Source of the DNA: Aspidiotus rigidus
Taxonomy: Eukaryota > Arthropoda > Insecta > Hemiptera > Diaspididae
Length of the DNA stretch: 64,000 nt
NCBI GenBank assembly: GCA_035079385.1
Contig: JAVHKY010000013.1
Location: 3,658,001 to 3,722,000, forward strand
Direction of reading: 5' to 3'
In this document: positions 37,152 through 46,970 of the stretch, piece by piece
Layout: each line of letters starts with the position of its first letter
How positions within the stretch are numbered: the stretch's first letter is position 1
The notes under the pieces: generated by a model
Seen by the model: the letters and a program-made list of their open reading frames with translations, nothing else
What the model was told of the DNA's origin: nothing
Database searches by the model: none
Program-made: the position numbers and the translations under genes

Positions 37152-37270
37152 GTCTATGCAATGATATGCAATCGACTGTGATAGTAGTGGTGTGTGAATA
37201 CATAGCTTTGTTACCAACACACATACAGCCCATTGATCTGAACGCCTCGTCTCGGTGATCGTTGTATTCG

Positions 37271-37488
37271 CATATAAGGCTTTTCCAGCGTTCCATATTG
37301 CATAATTATTTGCCTGATTCTTATCAATACAGTGGGCTCCCTAACATTGATCTTATGGCAGGTTGACATCGGAATGAAAATGAGTATGCAACCTAGCAAT
37401 ACCCATAAGAAGTGTTAGAAAGCCCACCTTATTGATAAGAATGAGGCGAATAAGTATGCAATATGGAACGCTGGAAAAGCCTTATATG
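37271..37488. repeat. Long inverted repeat, ~85-bp arms
   Basis: Left arm CATATAAGGCTTTTCCAGCG then TTCCATATTGCATA; right arm TATGCAATATGGAACGCTGG then AAAAGCCTTATATG. The arms are about 90 percent alike by eye, with a 50-base centre. It forms the inner right part of the 36,740-37,513 element. Confidence 0.85.
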
Positions 37489-37660
37489 TCAATAATTTAA
37501 CTTTGTACGGCAGCAATGATACCATGAGGTGTATCAACGAGCGCGTGGAACGAACCTTTCGAATAGGTAGGCTAGTTCGTCGGTACCAGTTGCGGTAGTA
37601 TTACTGTAGAGATGAAATAGGTGGATTTTAATATTCGTACATCAACGTTACATCCTAGTC

Positions 37661-37743
37661 TATACTCTGTTCACATTAAGGAAGGATGAGCGTTCCGTTC
37701 TCAAGGTCACATTTCTATCCTTCCTTAATGTGAACAGAATATA
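37661..37743. mobile_element. 83-bp hairpin MITE
   Basis: TATACTCTGTTCACATTAAG GAAGGAT is mirrored by ATCCTTCCTTAATGTGAACA GAATATA around a 29-base centre. Small fold-back element without coding content. Confidence 0.75.
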
Positions 37744-39344
37744 CCGTCGCGTAGCGAACTTTTTTTCCTACTTCCCCTCCTTATAGTATCCTTATCGAGT
37801 GCGTAACCTATCCAGAACCTATCTTCTTTCTTTCCATCTTTTTCCCACTTTTTTCAAATTTACCTAATCTACGGCATGCGGCCGAGTGGACTATTCTTTT
37901 TTTTATGCTGCCTCACCGGTGAGCTTCGGCTTATCGGCGTGTCAGTGTATGTTCTGACTTTCAATATCGAAGGATGTATTTTCTATCGATAGGGAATTGA
38001 GTAATGAGTACGTATACGTGCGATTTCAACATGCTCCGCTCTCGGTCGATGTGCCGAATATCTAAAGAAATTTCAGCCATCTCTTTGCGATATATGGTTC
38101 GATAGAAGGTGTTTTTAGAGTGAAAACGTATTTGTTTTGATACGACAGTATGTTCTTATTGAACGATGATTTAATTAATGAAAGATCGAAGTGTCGCTTA
38201 CTTAATTTTTGTCTTATCGATCTGAAATCGTGGAAATTTGGTATTGTACCAAGACGTCTGTTCGAAAGTATCAAATTCGCGCAGAGTGTTTTAATATCAC
38301 ACTGGGAGAAGGGTATCGTGTCCCGGATCTCAGTTTAACATCTCGAGGTCATACGTGGTGCCGTATAGCTCGCTCACATTCGAATTTCGTGGGCATTTAT
38401 TCGAATAGGTGATTTGGATTGTACTGGGCTGAACAGAATACAATCGTCTACATAAGTTGCTGTAACATCAATATCAACAAAGAGAGCTAGATGACCAAAG
38501 TCACCCTGATTCGAAAAGCAGTAACATCGACGGATCGAGTCGGCTATATTATACTTTATTATTGATGATGGATCGACGGTCTTCCTTTGCTGCTATGGTA
38601 CATGGCTGTATCATATACAATGTGCTAGTCTCTGGTAATGTTGACTCGTTTAATAATAATGTGAATTTTCTTGTGTATTTCGAAATATTCGAATCCTTTC
38701 CTCTGAGTTGATGAGTATCGAGTAGTTTAACTTTTCAGAGATTTCTCAGATCCCTACGAGTTGGAAAATTAAAGTGATTATATCTAAGAACAATACTGCA
38801 GTCTGCGAATTATCAACGAATGATTCTTTCGGCCCTATTTTCTAAATTTTTATTTCAGATTACCCATAGATCCCTCTCTCTCTAGGCGCAACCAACTGGC
38901 TTGTACAGTCCTCGTTTATTTTCAGGTTTTTCAGATACTCGTTCAACCCTATCGAACGAGCGGAGATTATGTTTATTTTACTTAGAAAAATTTCGATCAA
39001 GATTTATAATTACTAATATTTCGTATAGCCTATGTGATCTCAAAAGGTGAACCAAAAACTGACTGTGGTCTATCTTCGGTTACTCACGCCCTCAGAAAGA
39101 TGTTATTCATGCTCGCCCCGATTGAGCTAGTCAGGTCTGGTCCCCTTGGCGGAGGGGAATTGAGGTAAGAGTCGAATACATTCTTGATGAGAGTTGTGAT
39201 TAACCTGAAGGTTGGATTTAGTTACGACTTTTTTGACGAAGTACGAAGTTTTGTCTCAAGTCTCGTCTGTCTTGGTAGAACAGTGTGAACAAGTTCCTAT
39301 AATTTGATGTCTAGTTTCATGTGCTGATGCTCGTTGCTACATCA
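37744..39344. other. Non-coding stretch
   Basis: Overlapping short frames on both strands at 38,062-38,412 show no domain. No element recognised. Confidence 0.4.
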
Positions 39345-39760
39345 CAACCACTGTATTTTCAATTTTCCTTGAAATGACCTCATTGATATCAAAAGGGATG
39401 TTGTTGATGCGCGCAAGCTCAGAGGCGTGAACCAGATGTTGAAGTTGCGAGTTAAGAGAGGAATGACAAGGAGGCGATTGATGAAGGCGAGTAAGACAGA
39501 ACAATTTATGAGAATGATGATGAAAAGATGAGCCGTTGATAAGAATGCCAGTGATAGAAGGCTTACAATAGATGGCGAAATGAGGGGACAGACGGTGGTT
39601 CTCAAGATGGAGAAAAATGGTGAGACCGAGATAATTGATGGAGAAACGCGTAAAGAGTTGAGGGCGCGAAACTCGGAAATTGTATCAGGATGAATGTCAT
39701 TGGAGGTGAGGAGATCCAACATGTGGCCAATACTCTGGCCGACCAGAATATTAGTGTACA
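39345..39760 (-). pseudogene. Decayed Penelope-like reverse transcriptase fragment
   Basis: Two overlapping minus-strand frames carry the pieces of the linker after the reverse transcriptase fingers/palm of Penelope-like elements. One reads SINYLGLTIFLHLENHRLSP and HFAIYCKPSITGILINGSSF then HHHSHKL; the other reads VLLAFINRLLVIPL then NFN; then again the first, ASELARINNIPFDINEVI. The pattern N-F-L-D-L-T-I, Y-R-K-P-T, H-x-H-K, R-L-x-x-I-P-L is typical of that family. The need to change frame shows it is broken. No GIY-YIG follows directly. Confidence 0.5.
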
Positions 39761-39915
39761 TGCTGGACCCATCGAAAGAAATGAATGAGGAGTCTAAGGA
39801 AGAGTCTTTTAGTTCAGAAGCAAGATCACAGGAGTTAATGATAGTGTATGAAGGAGAAAGCTGGAATGCTTTCTATAATCACCATCCGGAAAAATTCGCC
39901 ATAACGGAGCGCTGA

Positions 39916-41674
39916 ATTCAGGAAAACCACAGCTTCGATCAAGTTACTTTCAAACTCACAACTAAAGGCTGACTCCTTAATAGGCTACAATAGATTGAAA
40001 TAATTGCCGAGCTTTCTCGTTCAGGCGATTCTCTTCTTAACGATACTCGTTTCACCTTCACCAACCCTTTCATCCCTCACATGTATTGCACAATTATGTT
40101 CCCTTTGATGACTTGATTTCAGAGGCTTCAATTTAGAAATGAGACTCATTCGAGTAATTTTTAGGAAATTACCTGTATGGCTCATTTATCGAGAATTGTC
40201 GGTTGATAAATTTTGGTTCGCACAAAAAACAAATTAATACTTTGTATACTCATAAATAATGAAAAAAAAAAATAATAATAATAAATAAATAAAGAAAGAA
40301 AGAAAGAAATAAAGATGTGCTCACTGGTTGTACCAGCTTAGTACTTTAATTAATCTATTCAAAAACGTGAGTTTATTTTAATCGTAGGTAAGTTACTAGG
40401 GATTTTCTGAGTCGATTTTGCAGTGCAACAAATCGATAGTTTCTATAACCAGATCACAAGTAGCGTACATAATGCTCGTATTTCTAACGATTATTTTGCA
40501 GCAAAAATTCTAAGCACCATTGACTAGGTACCAAAAAAGCACTTGTCAGTAGCTTGACCTAATTTTTTCAGGCGACCTATACATATTGCTCGGTATTAGT
40601 ACTGAACAAGGAACGAAATGGAGTGTTTACAACTAGATACCTGCCCGTTGTTTACACTCGATCTCGTGATCAGTATTGTGCTTCATACTAGATAGTCACA
40701 TGTACAATAGGCGCTGAAGGGATCGTTGATGACGTAGTTATTATTCTTAAAATGAACACCGCTCTTTTTATAATTTCTACCCTTATTTTTTTCTCAAAGG
40801 AAATCCTTGGAAATAAAGAAATCTCCGCCTCGTAAATTTTGGTTTTAGTAAATTTTCTCTGTACGATTTGCGCATTAGCAAGCCGTGCAAAAACTTGTTG
40901 CTGTGGTCGCACACCGCTAGCACACGTGATAACGCTAAACTTTGTATAAGCTTTGATAATCGTACTCGCCAACGTACGACAACAAGTCCTGCTTTGTTAT
41001 CATTTTTCCAATTACATTAAAACCGCTCTGCCGTTCTATCAATTCTTATTTTCTTGTATATTTTCACGAAGTCGGATCGAGAGTACCTACGCACAAAATT
41101 TCGACAGCGTTTTAATTGTCCGTAAGCAATACAATAATTACAGTTCTGGTGCGTATCGAATGAATTTTTCCTCTCATATACAATAGCATTGAAAGTTTTC
41201 CTTCTCGTTCGGAACAGAGAATTTGACGAAACAACCATGTTTAGTAAGTTATTTAGATAATAGAATTTTGAGTAGGTATTAACATTTATTATGAAAGAAA
41301 CTTTCTGGAAAAGAAAATAATCACAATAGAATAGAAATTATAACAAAGTCAAATGCATATTTAGGTATTTGTTTACAAGGTTGTGAAATTAATCCATTTT
41401 GCATAATTTTAATGGATTGTGAATCAATTAAACTCGAAGTAGTAAGATAATGTGATCTAGTAGCCTTTTTAAAGTAATTCATACTAAAATTATAAAGGCA
41501 GTGCACAGGGAAAGACATAATATGTATATAAAGAAAAGTGATACGCTCTGAAGAAAGAGACCACAAGTAGCCACAGCCATGGTGAAAGCCCCCCATGTAA
41601 AACTGACTTTTATGTGAGATTTATTTTATGCAAAGAAAGTTGTTCAGAATGGTTGATTGAAGGATCATAGGAGT
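39916..41674. other. Non-coding stretch
   Basis: An AATA/AAGA microsatellite lies at about 40,260-40,312. A minus-strand frame at 40,688-40,972 has some protein-like character (FARLANAQIVQRKFTKTKIY) but opens with TTG, has no upstream ATG, and was not accepted as a gene. Confidence 0.4.
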
Positions 41675-42127
41675 CAGGGCTGGATTTAGAAGCTTTTGTG
41701 GGGGCTCCCCCCCAATTTTTTTTCAATGTCTCGGACTTCGCCCTTGCCCGTACAATGTTTCAAGGACATGAATTTATGAAAATGTGGGGGTCCTCAGTAG
41801 AGATAAAATACCGGAGCTGAAACACCACTTACTATCCTGTTGATTTTAAAACCTAGTTACTTTCCTGTTGTTTTTACATTCTTGTTCTTTTTCTGATCTT
41901 TTAAAATTTTTTTTATTTTCAATATCACAAATTTTTTTTTTCAATGTCACAAATTCATTTTTTCTAAAGTTTCAACAGGAAAAGAACAGAAAAAATAATC
42001 ATCAGAAAAGTATGAGAAAATAAAAGTAACACAAAAATAAGTGGAAAAATAATCATCAGAAAAGGATGAGAAAATAAAACTAACACAAAAATATGTGGAA
42101 AAAAATTAATAAAATTCTTCCTTCCAC
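41675..42127 (+). repeat. Left arm of a 5.3-kb inverted structure
   Basis: Begins CAGGGCTGGATTTAGAAGC, passes GGAGCTGAAACACCACTTAC and TTTTTACATTCTTGTTCTTT, and ends near AAATTCTTCCTTCCAC. The order is inverted at 46,648-46,970. Within this arm a ~60-bp piece (AAGTATGAGAAAATAAAA / AAGGATGAGAAAATAAAA) is tandemly doubled. Confidence 0.8.
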
Positions 42128-42729
42128 AACATGTTGATTTTGAGACAACTTTAATAATATTTTCTTTGAAAATTATTTTTTAGTGGAAAAATCTATCTGA
42201 GTTCGAACTTTCTTCATCTTCACCCCTAGTAGTCCATGGGCCATAGAAAAAAACAGAGTTTGGTACAACTTGACGGGACAAAGTTTTACTTAGGGAGCTT
42301 TTCAAGATGGCCCATGGACTATAGATCCCCTTTCGATTATCATTCTTTGATTGTTCAAATGATTACCAAGTGATTCAATGAATATTCTATTATTTTATTT
42401 TTCGTCGTCTTTTGCTTAACCTCATTCCGCGAGTAAAGACACTCTTCAAAAATCCCGGTTTGTTCTCTCGAGTCAACAAATTTCGCTAAGTCGCTTATTT
42501 GAATATTCGCGTCTTCTATACGAATATTATTATTGATGTCAAAGTTACTAATTTTTTAATTAAAATAATCGTGTGTTTCAAATTTCAAGTTTCTTTTCAT
42601 TACTCATCAGCATTGAAGTACAAATATAATCGGCAGAAATATAATATTTTTACATCATACAAAAATCATGATCATACGAAAGTATTTCCTTGTGTTCTTA
42701 CGGTAAACCATAACAATAATTTTAATTAA

Positions 42730-43348
42730 AAAATAGCTTAATTGCGCCCGATTTCGGCTATGGGTTCTGTGCAGTTGCTGGTGGTATCGTGTTGTAATTG
42801 GGCCACCAGATGGGATACTGTGGGATGTGATCTTGTTCAGCCATCGGCGCGGTGAGTCGGATCGAGACCTATTTTTTTCCCCAATTAAGCTGTATAAAAA
42901 TTGCAATTTAATATTATAATTTCCTCAGCATGATATTCTTAATCACTGAAATTCCAACTTACAAATTGCGTATGCGTTTATGTATTTCGTCGTACGTTTC
43001 TTCTCGACGGCGAACACTTCGAATGCTGTAGTTTACGAACGACTGAACGTCTGACTTGGATAATATAATAGCGTGAGCATCTTCGGTATCCAAGTTCTAT
43101 ATAAATATACAGAGATTAACTAGATGTTTCCTGGATAAGACGTATGGTTATTGACAGAGCATAAAACTTACAGTTAAGTAGAAGTTGAACGCATCTTCAT
43201 CACAAGTCATAGCCACGGTGATTGTAAACGGAAAATGGATCGCTCTGTATCGGATACTTTCATTTGCATCGTTCTTCACACGCGATTCAGCCAAATCAAA
43301 TTGAACCGGGATAACATAGTGGTCCGTCAGCGCTGCGTGTATCAAGCA
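42730..43348 (-). CDS. Partial spliced gene of unknown function
   Basis: Two well-bounded exons with a possible third. Exon a, 43,348-43,172, exactly 59 codons between CAG acceptor and GTAAGT donor: HAALTDHYVIPVQFDLAESR, then FPFTITVAMTCDEDAFNFYL. Exon b, 43,096-42,963, 44 codons plus two bases: NLDTEDAHAIILSKSDVQSF and VNYSIRSVRRREETYDEIHK. Both are open throughout and have consensus GTAAGT donors. A third exon after the acceptor near 42,895 could continue as LIGEKNRSRSDSPRRWLNK, though another frame there (DHIPQYPIWWPNYNT) also looks protein-like. I do not recognise the family. It lies between the inverted arms at 41.7 and 47 kb, so it could be a captured or transposon gene, or a host gene whose introns hold repeats. 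No start codon identified. Confidence 0.5.
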
Positions 43349-43651
43349 CTGCTGACAAGCCGATCGTCATCGGCTTAAACTTTTGCTTTGGCTTAGAAGC
43401 TGTTCGCCTATTTGCAATGAGCTGCTATTGGCTTATTTCTAATTTCATCAACTTCTTCAAGTTTTTCATGATCGGCTATCGGCTTAAATAGCGAGTTGTA
43501 TGTCTATTCTATGTAGAATTTCTTGAAAGAGCCAAAAATGACATTTTTTCCCACCTAAAGTATTAGCACCGGTGATGAGCACTCACAATTCGAAAATTTG
43601 CGACTCGCGAAACAAAATCGAATAAGACTGGGATTATCATACGTATGTAAG

Positions 43652-44373
43652 CAGTGGCGTAGCCAGAAAATGTTCAAGGGGGGGGGGGTTTAAGGAAGGG
43701 AAAATTCGAATTTTTCTGGGGGGGGGGAGGTGGAAGGATGATGAGAAAATAATTTAGTAGGAACGTAGACAATATGAATTTACAAGTTTATTTTGTCTGA
43801 ATAAAAATTCATTAATTGGTCGAGTCTTCCAAAGTCGGTCAAATTGTTATTAACAAATAAGGAAATATCATTCGGATTCACATCGGTACCCTCAGCCTCA
43901 GGCTCAGAAGCGTTGACAGACGCGAGATCATCGCACTCATCCACCATCAATCTCTCTGAAGTCGAAGTATCACAATGAAGAGGTTCATCAATTTCAGGTT
44001 GAAAAACAGACGGATCCAATTTTAATCTTTTTACAACAAATTTATCCATAATGCAACGCCTTGCTACACTTGGCTGTTCCTAACTAATTCACGAGCAACT
44101 AAAGAAGGAAAAAAAAAAAAGAAAAAGAAGAAGAGGGTCACGATATGAAATCAAACCAAGCAAGAAAAAACGAGAAATGATTTGTCTTGGTTACTCATTG
44201 TTTTGTTATCTTTTGAGCTATCATTAGATTTTCTACTCGCGTGCGCTTTCAAAAACAATGAATATCGCACGCTTTACTTTCTCCCCTGCTTTTTCGGCAT
44301 AAATTCAATATTTCAATTAACCATCAAGGGTGGGGTTCCGACCCCCTTAACCCCCCCCTTCGCTACGCCACTG
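43652..44373. mobile_element. 722-bp hAT element with 8-bp target duplication
   Basis: The left end CAGTGGCGTAGCCAG and the right end, reverse-complemented, CAGTGGCGTAGCGAAGGGGG form inverted repeats. Identical 8-bp flanks TATGTAAG lie at 43,644-43,651 and 44,374-44,381. Long G runs next to the left end and C runs next to the right are part of the subterminal inverted region. It contains a transposase N-terminal frame (44,049-43,780) but no catalytic region, so it is an internally deleted derivative. Confidence 0.92.
43780..44049 (-). pseudogene. N-terminal remnant of a hAT transposase
   Basis: The frame starts at an ATG (44,049) with MDKFVVKRLKLD, followed by an acidic stretch (MVDECDDLASVNASEPEAEG) and a stop at 43,780. 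Many hAT and ZMYM/THAP9-like transposase proteins begin MDKF-x-x-K followed by a low-complexity acidic region before the BED or TTF-type zinc finger. The finger and catalytic core are missing. Its location inside a bounded hAT element supports the call. Confidence 0.6.
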
Positions 44374-44799
44374 TATGTAAGAGTATTTCTTCATTCAACG
44401 ATTACATTACACCTGTCTAATTCAGATGATATTGATTGATAACTATAGTATAGTTGAATAAAAATCGACAAAAGAAAGACGAAAACGGAAAACCACGTGG
44501 AGAAATTAAATACTAGAGACTAGTAGAAGTAGACTAAACTAGACTAGACTATCGTGCAAAGAAAGAATGACGAACGTGCAGATGCAGAATAGCGATTTGA
44601 AGAAAAATATATCCCCGTCGGGAGCAACGCACCTGTGGCTGTGTTTCCAAATCAGTATTCTGCACATTTGTTCCTCTTTTCTTGCACGGCAGAATTCAAA
44701 AAAGCAGTTGATCAGTTTTGGCTTTGAGCTGCTTTTTGGCTTAATGCTGTCAAAGCTATCGGCTATCGGCCAACTTAAAAGCCGTTCAAAAGTCGGCTT

Positions 44800-44880
44800 C
44801 TGCTCCTATCAGTGGCGGCTCGTGACTTTTACAACCGGGGGTGCTGCAGAAAATTTTTATGCCAGTTCACTATAGATTTA
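44800..44880 (+). mobile_element. Solo hAT-type terminus
   Basis: CAGTGGCGGCTCGTGACTTT begins at 44,810. This is a typical hAT end, but I found no matching opposite end nearby. The preceding text, rich in ATCGGCTATCGGC, is shared with 43,360-43,480, on the other side of the hAT element, and may mark an older interrupted repeat. Confidence 0.4.
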
Positions 44881-46073
44881 TTAGGTTTCACTTTCAGGTA
44901 TCTGATACCTCACTCATAATATTTTTCTCCCCGAATTTTTGTGAGTAAATAGTGCATTTTATTCTTATCAGTTACAAGTCGAGAATAAATCCAAGAAAAA
45001 AAATTTCCAGTTCTTGTATTACTTCGATAAAATTAAAAACAACAGAGCATTTTGCATTTGTTTGACGGATAATATTGTTATTTTTTATAGGTGAAATCGA
45101 GACGCCTCTCTTTTCTTGAAACAAATTTTTCAATGACCATTTCATTAAAACCAACGATCTCATTTATCATTTTTTTTGTCTATGCTGATCATCCCACATG
45201 CATTGAGACGTTCCTCGAAAAAGTAATGCACTGTAATTCTATTACAGACGTCATATTTTTTTAGCAATTAACGAGCGCAACAAGCAACAACATAGCTGCA
45301 ACAACACAACACGTAGAGAGCTGTAAATTAGGCAGCTCCTACCTTGGTATATTTCAGTGGGTACTCGGGTACTCCCTTTAACTCTTGAAGCGTTAACTCA
45401 CGCTACATTCCTGCTGCAACCGGTTCAGCTTATTGAGCTGTTCCGTAGGCAGCTCCAAACACTTCGAGAGTGTTATCCTGAGAGGTTTTATCAATACCTA
45501 GTCCTCAGATCCGTACGTGGAAAATAATTTTATCCATGACTTTTCATCAATTACTTATCTGGAGATCTTTCAGAGTAAAATTATTTTTATCCAGAGAGTA
45601 TGATCTAAAGGAGTTCGATTCATCATCTTAAATAATAAAGCGTTCAGTTATGTTTGGGGAATTGTTCAATCTGTTTTCTAAGTCAGGCATATAAAAATGT
45701 CGATACTATAATCAGTGTTAATCATTATTTGCACTGTGCAAGTGAGAGTAAGTTGTATGAAGCCATTGATGTTTCATCCAATGGCAGTTGTATGTTTCAT
45801 TCTTTCTTGTACTCATTATTTGGTTAAACGCTACTTTTGCAATACTTGACCTAATTGGAGATAAACCTTGATACTTCTACTTGATTTTTATTTTTTGAGA
45901 CGGGTGAGTAAGGTCAATATACTCATCCTTACTCAAATAGGGCCACAAATTTCTCATTTTGTTGCAAGGGAATGTGAGACGCTATCTTTCCCTGTTTTTT
46001 TTTTTTTTTTTTTTTCATCAGCTTTATGGAGGGATTTTACTATTGTTTGCTTGAATTCTCAAGTCATACCTAT
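44881..46073. other. Non-coding stretch
   Basis: No supportable gene. A 22-base T run lies near 45,995-46,016. Confidence 0.4.
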
Positions 46074-46238
46074 CTATTTAACGCAGTAGTCACTTTTATA
46101 TTTGTCTACAATTCTGAACACTGGAACAGCTTTTGGTAGGTCTCTAAAATCATCCAATCTTACATTTATCAGATTAGTATAATTATTTTCAACATATTCA
46201 GCGGGTGTATCAATCTTTCTAGTCAAATTTTCCCACAT
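46074..46238 (-). CDS. Small open frame, 54 aa
   Basis: It reads MWENLTRKIDTPAEYVEN, then VRLDDFRDLPKAVPVFRI and ends KSDYCVK. The composition is protein-like for such AT-rich DNA. It follows the frame at 46,280-46,501 on the same strand after 41 bp and could be its continuation after a frameshift or a small intron. Not recognised. Confidence 0.25.
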   Translation of the reverse strand: MWENLTRKIDTPAEYVENNYTNLINVRLDDFRDLPKAVPVFRIVDKYKSDYCVK

Positions 46239-46279
46239 ACTCCCCTATATTTTCATAGTCAACGTTTCTATTACGATTT

Positions 46280-46501
46280 CTAGTGATATTCAAAAACGAT
46301 GAAATCCAAATTATGATGGACAGACAATATTTCAAACCCTTTATACCATTCTATTCTATGCAGAAATTCTCTATTACTGAAAGTGACATTGCAGGTCAGA
46401 AAGATATAATCATTGGTGATTCTTTTACCAACATCTACAAAAAATTCCACCTCTTGTTTTGAAAAAGTAGATAGCATCAATAAAATCATAAATTGTATCA
46501 T
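46280..46501 (-). CDS. Possible secreted immunoglobulin-domain fragment
   Basis: It starts with a hydrophobic MIQFMILLMLSTFS that could be a signal peptide. It then gives VEFFVDVGKRITNDYIFLTC and RIEWYKGFEIL, i.e. a cysteine followed about 15 residues later by W-Y-K-G, as in the first Ig domain of insect beaten-path (Beat) proteins. The second cysteine (Y-x-C) is not in the same frame. It could be a first exon, a relic or a chance resemblance. It lies inside the inverted structure at 41.7-47.0 kb. Confidence 0.3.
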   Translation of the reverse strand: MIQFMILLMLSTFSKQEVEFFVDVGKRITNDYIFLTCNVTFSNREFLHRIEWYKGFEILSVHHNLDFIVFEYH

Positions 46502-46647
46502 ATTTATAATACTGTATAGAAAATTTATAAATTCATAAACTTTCCATGAAAATGAAACGCAAAATATTTAACGGACCCGTTAATTTCATTCAATTCCATT
46601 CAATTTCATTTAATTTTAACTGGTTTGGATTTTTTTTCTAAAATTGT

Positions 46648-46970
46648 GGAAGGAAGAATTTTATTAATTTTTTTCCTTTTATTTTTGTGTTAGTTTTATT
46701 TTCTCATACTTTTCTGATGATTATTTTTTCTGTTCTTTTTCTGTGGAAACTTTAAAAAAAAATTAATTTGTGACATTGAAAAAAAAAATTTGTGATATTG
46801 AAAATAAAAAAAATTTTAAAAGATCAGAAAAAGAACAAGAATGTAAAAACAACAGGAAAGTAACTAGATTTTAAAATTAACAGGAGAGGTAAGTGGTGTT
46901 TCAGCTCCGGTGTTTTACTGTCCTCATTTTGTGGGGGCCCGGGACTTCCCGCTCTTTAAATCCGGGCATG
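46648..46970 (-). repeat. Right arm of the 5.3-kb inverted structure
   Basis: Reverse complement of 41,675-42,127, lacking the doubled piece. It ends TTTAAATCCGGGCATG. The 8 bases outside (ACAGAAGT) match those outside the left arm (ATAGGAGT) at six of eight positions, which would fit an aged 8-bp target duplication. Confidence 0.75.

Larger units (their letters stand above)
36740..37513. mobile_element. 774-bp TIR element with two nested palindromes
   Basis: The left end CTGCCGTACAAAGTTGAAT and right end CTTTGTACGGCAG are inverted. CAAT occurs on both sides and may be the target duplication. Inside are an inserted near-perfect palindrome (36,982-37,151) and a second long inverted repeat (37,271-37,488). 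No coding sequence is seen, so it must depend on enzymes from elsewhere. Confidence 0.7.

Noticed and set aside
40688..40972. 94-codon minus-strand frame with a mitochondrial-looking N-terminus
   Set aside because: It opens with TTG, has no upstream ATG before a stop, and overlaps plus-strand frames. No convincing splice sites or domain were found.
44182..44875. Plus-strand frames at 44,182-44,439 and 44,567-44,875
   Set aside because: The first overlaps the hAT right end (its tail is PPFATPLYV from the TIR). The second covers non-coding repeat words ATCGGCTATCGGC. Neither has a domain.
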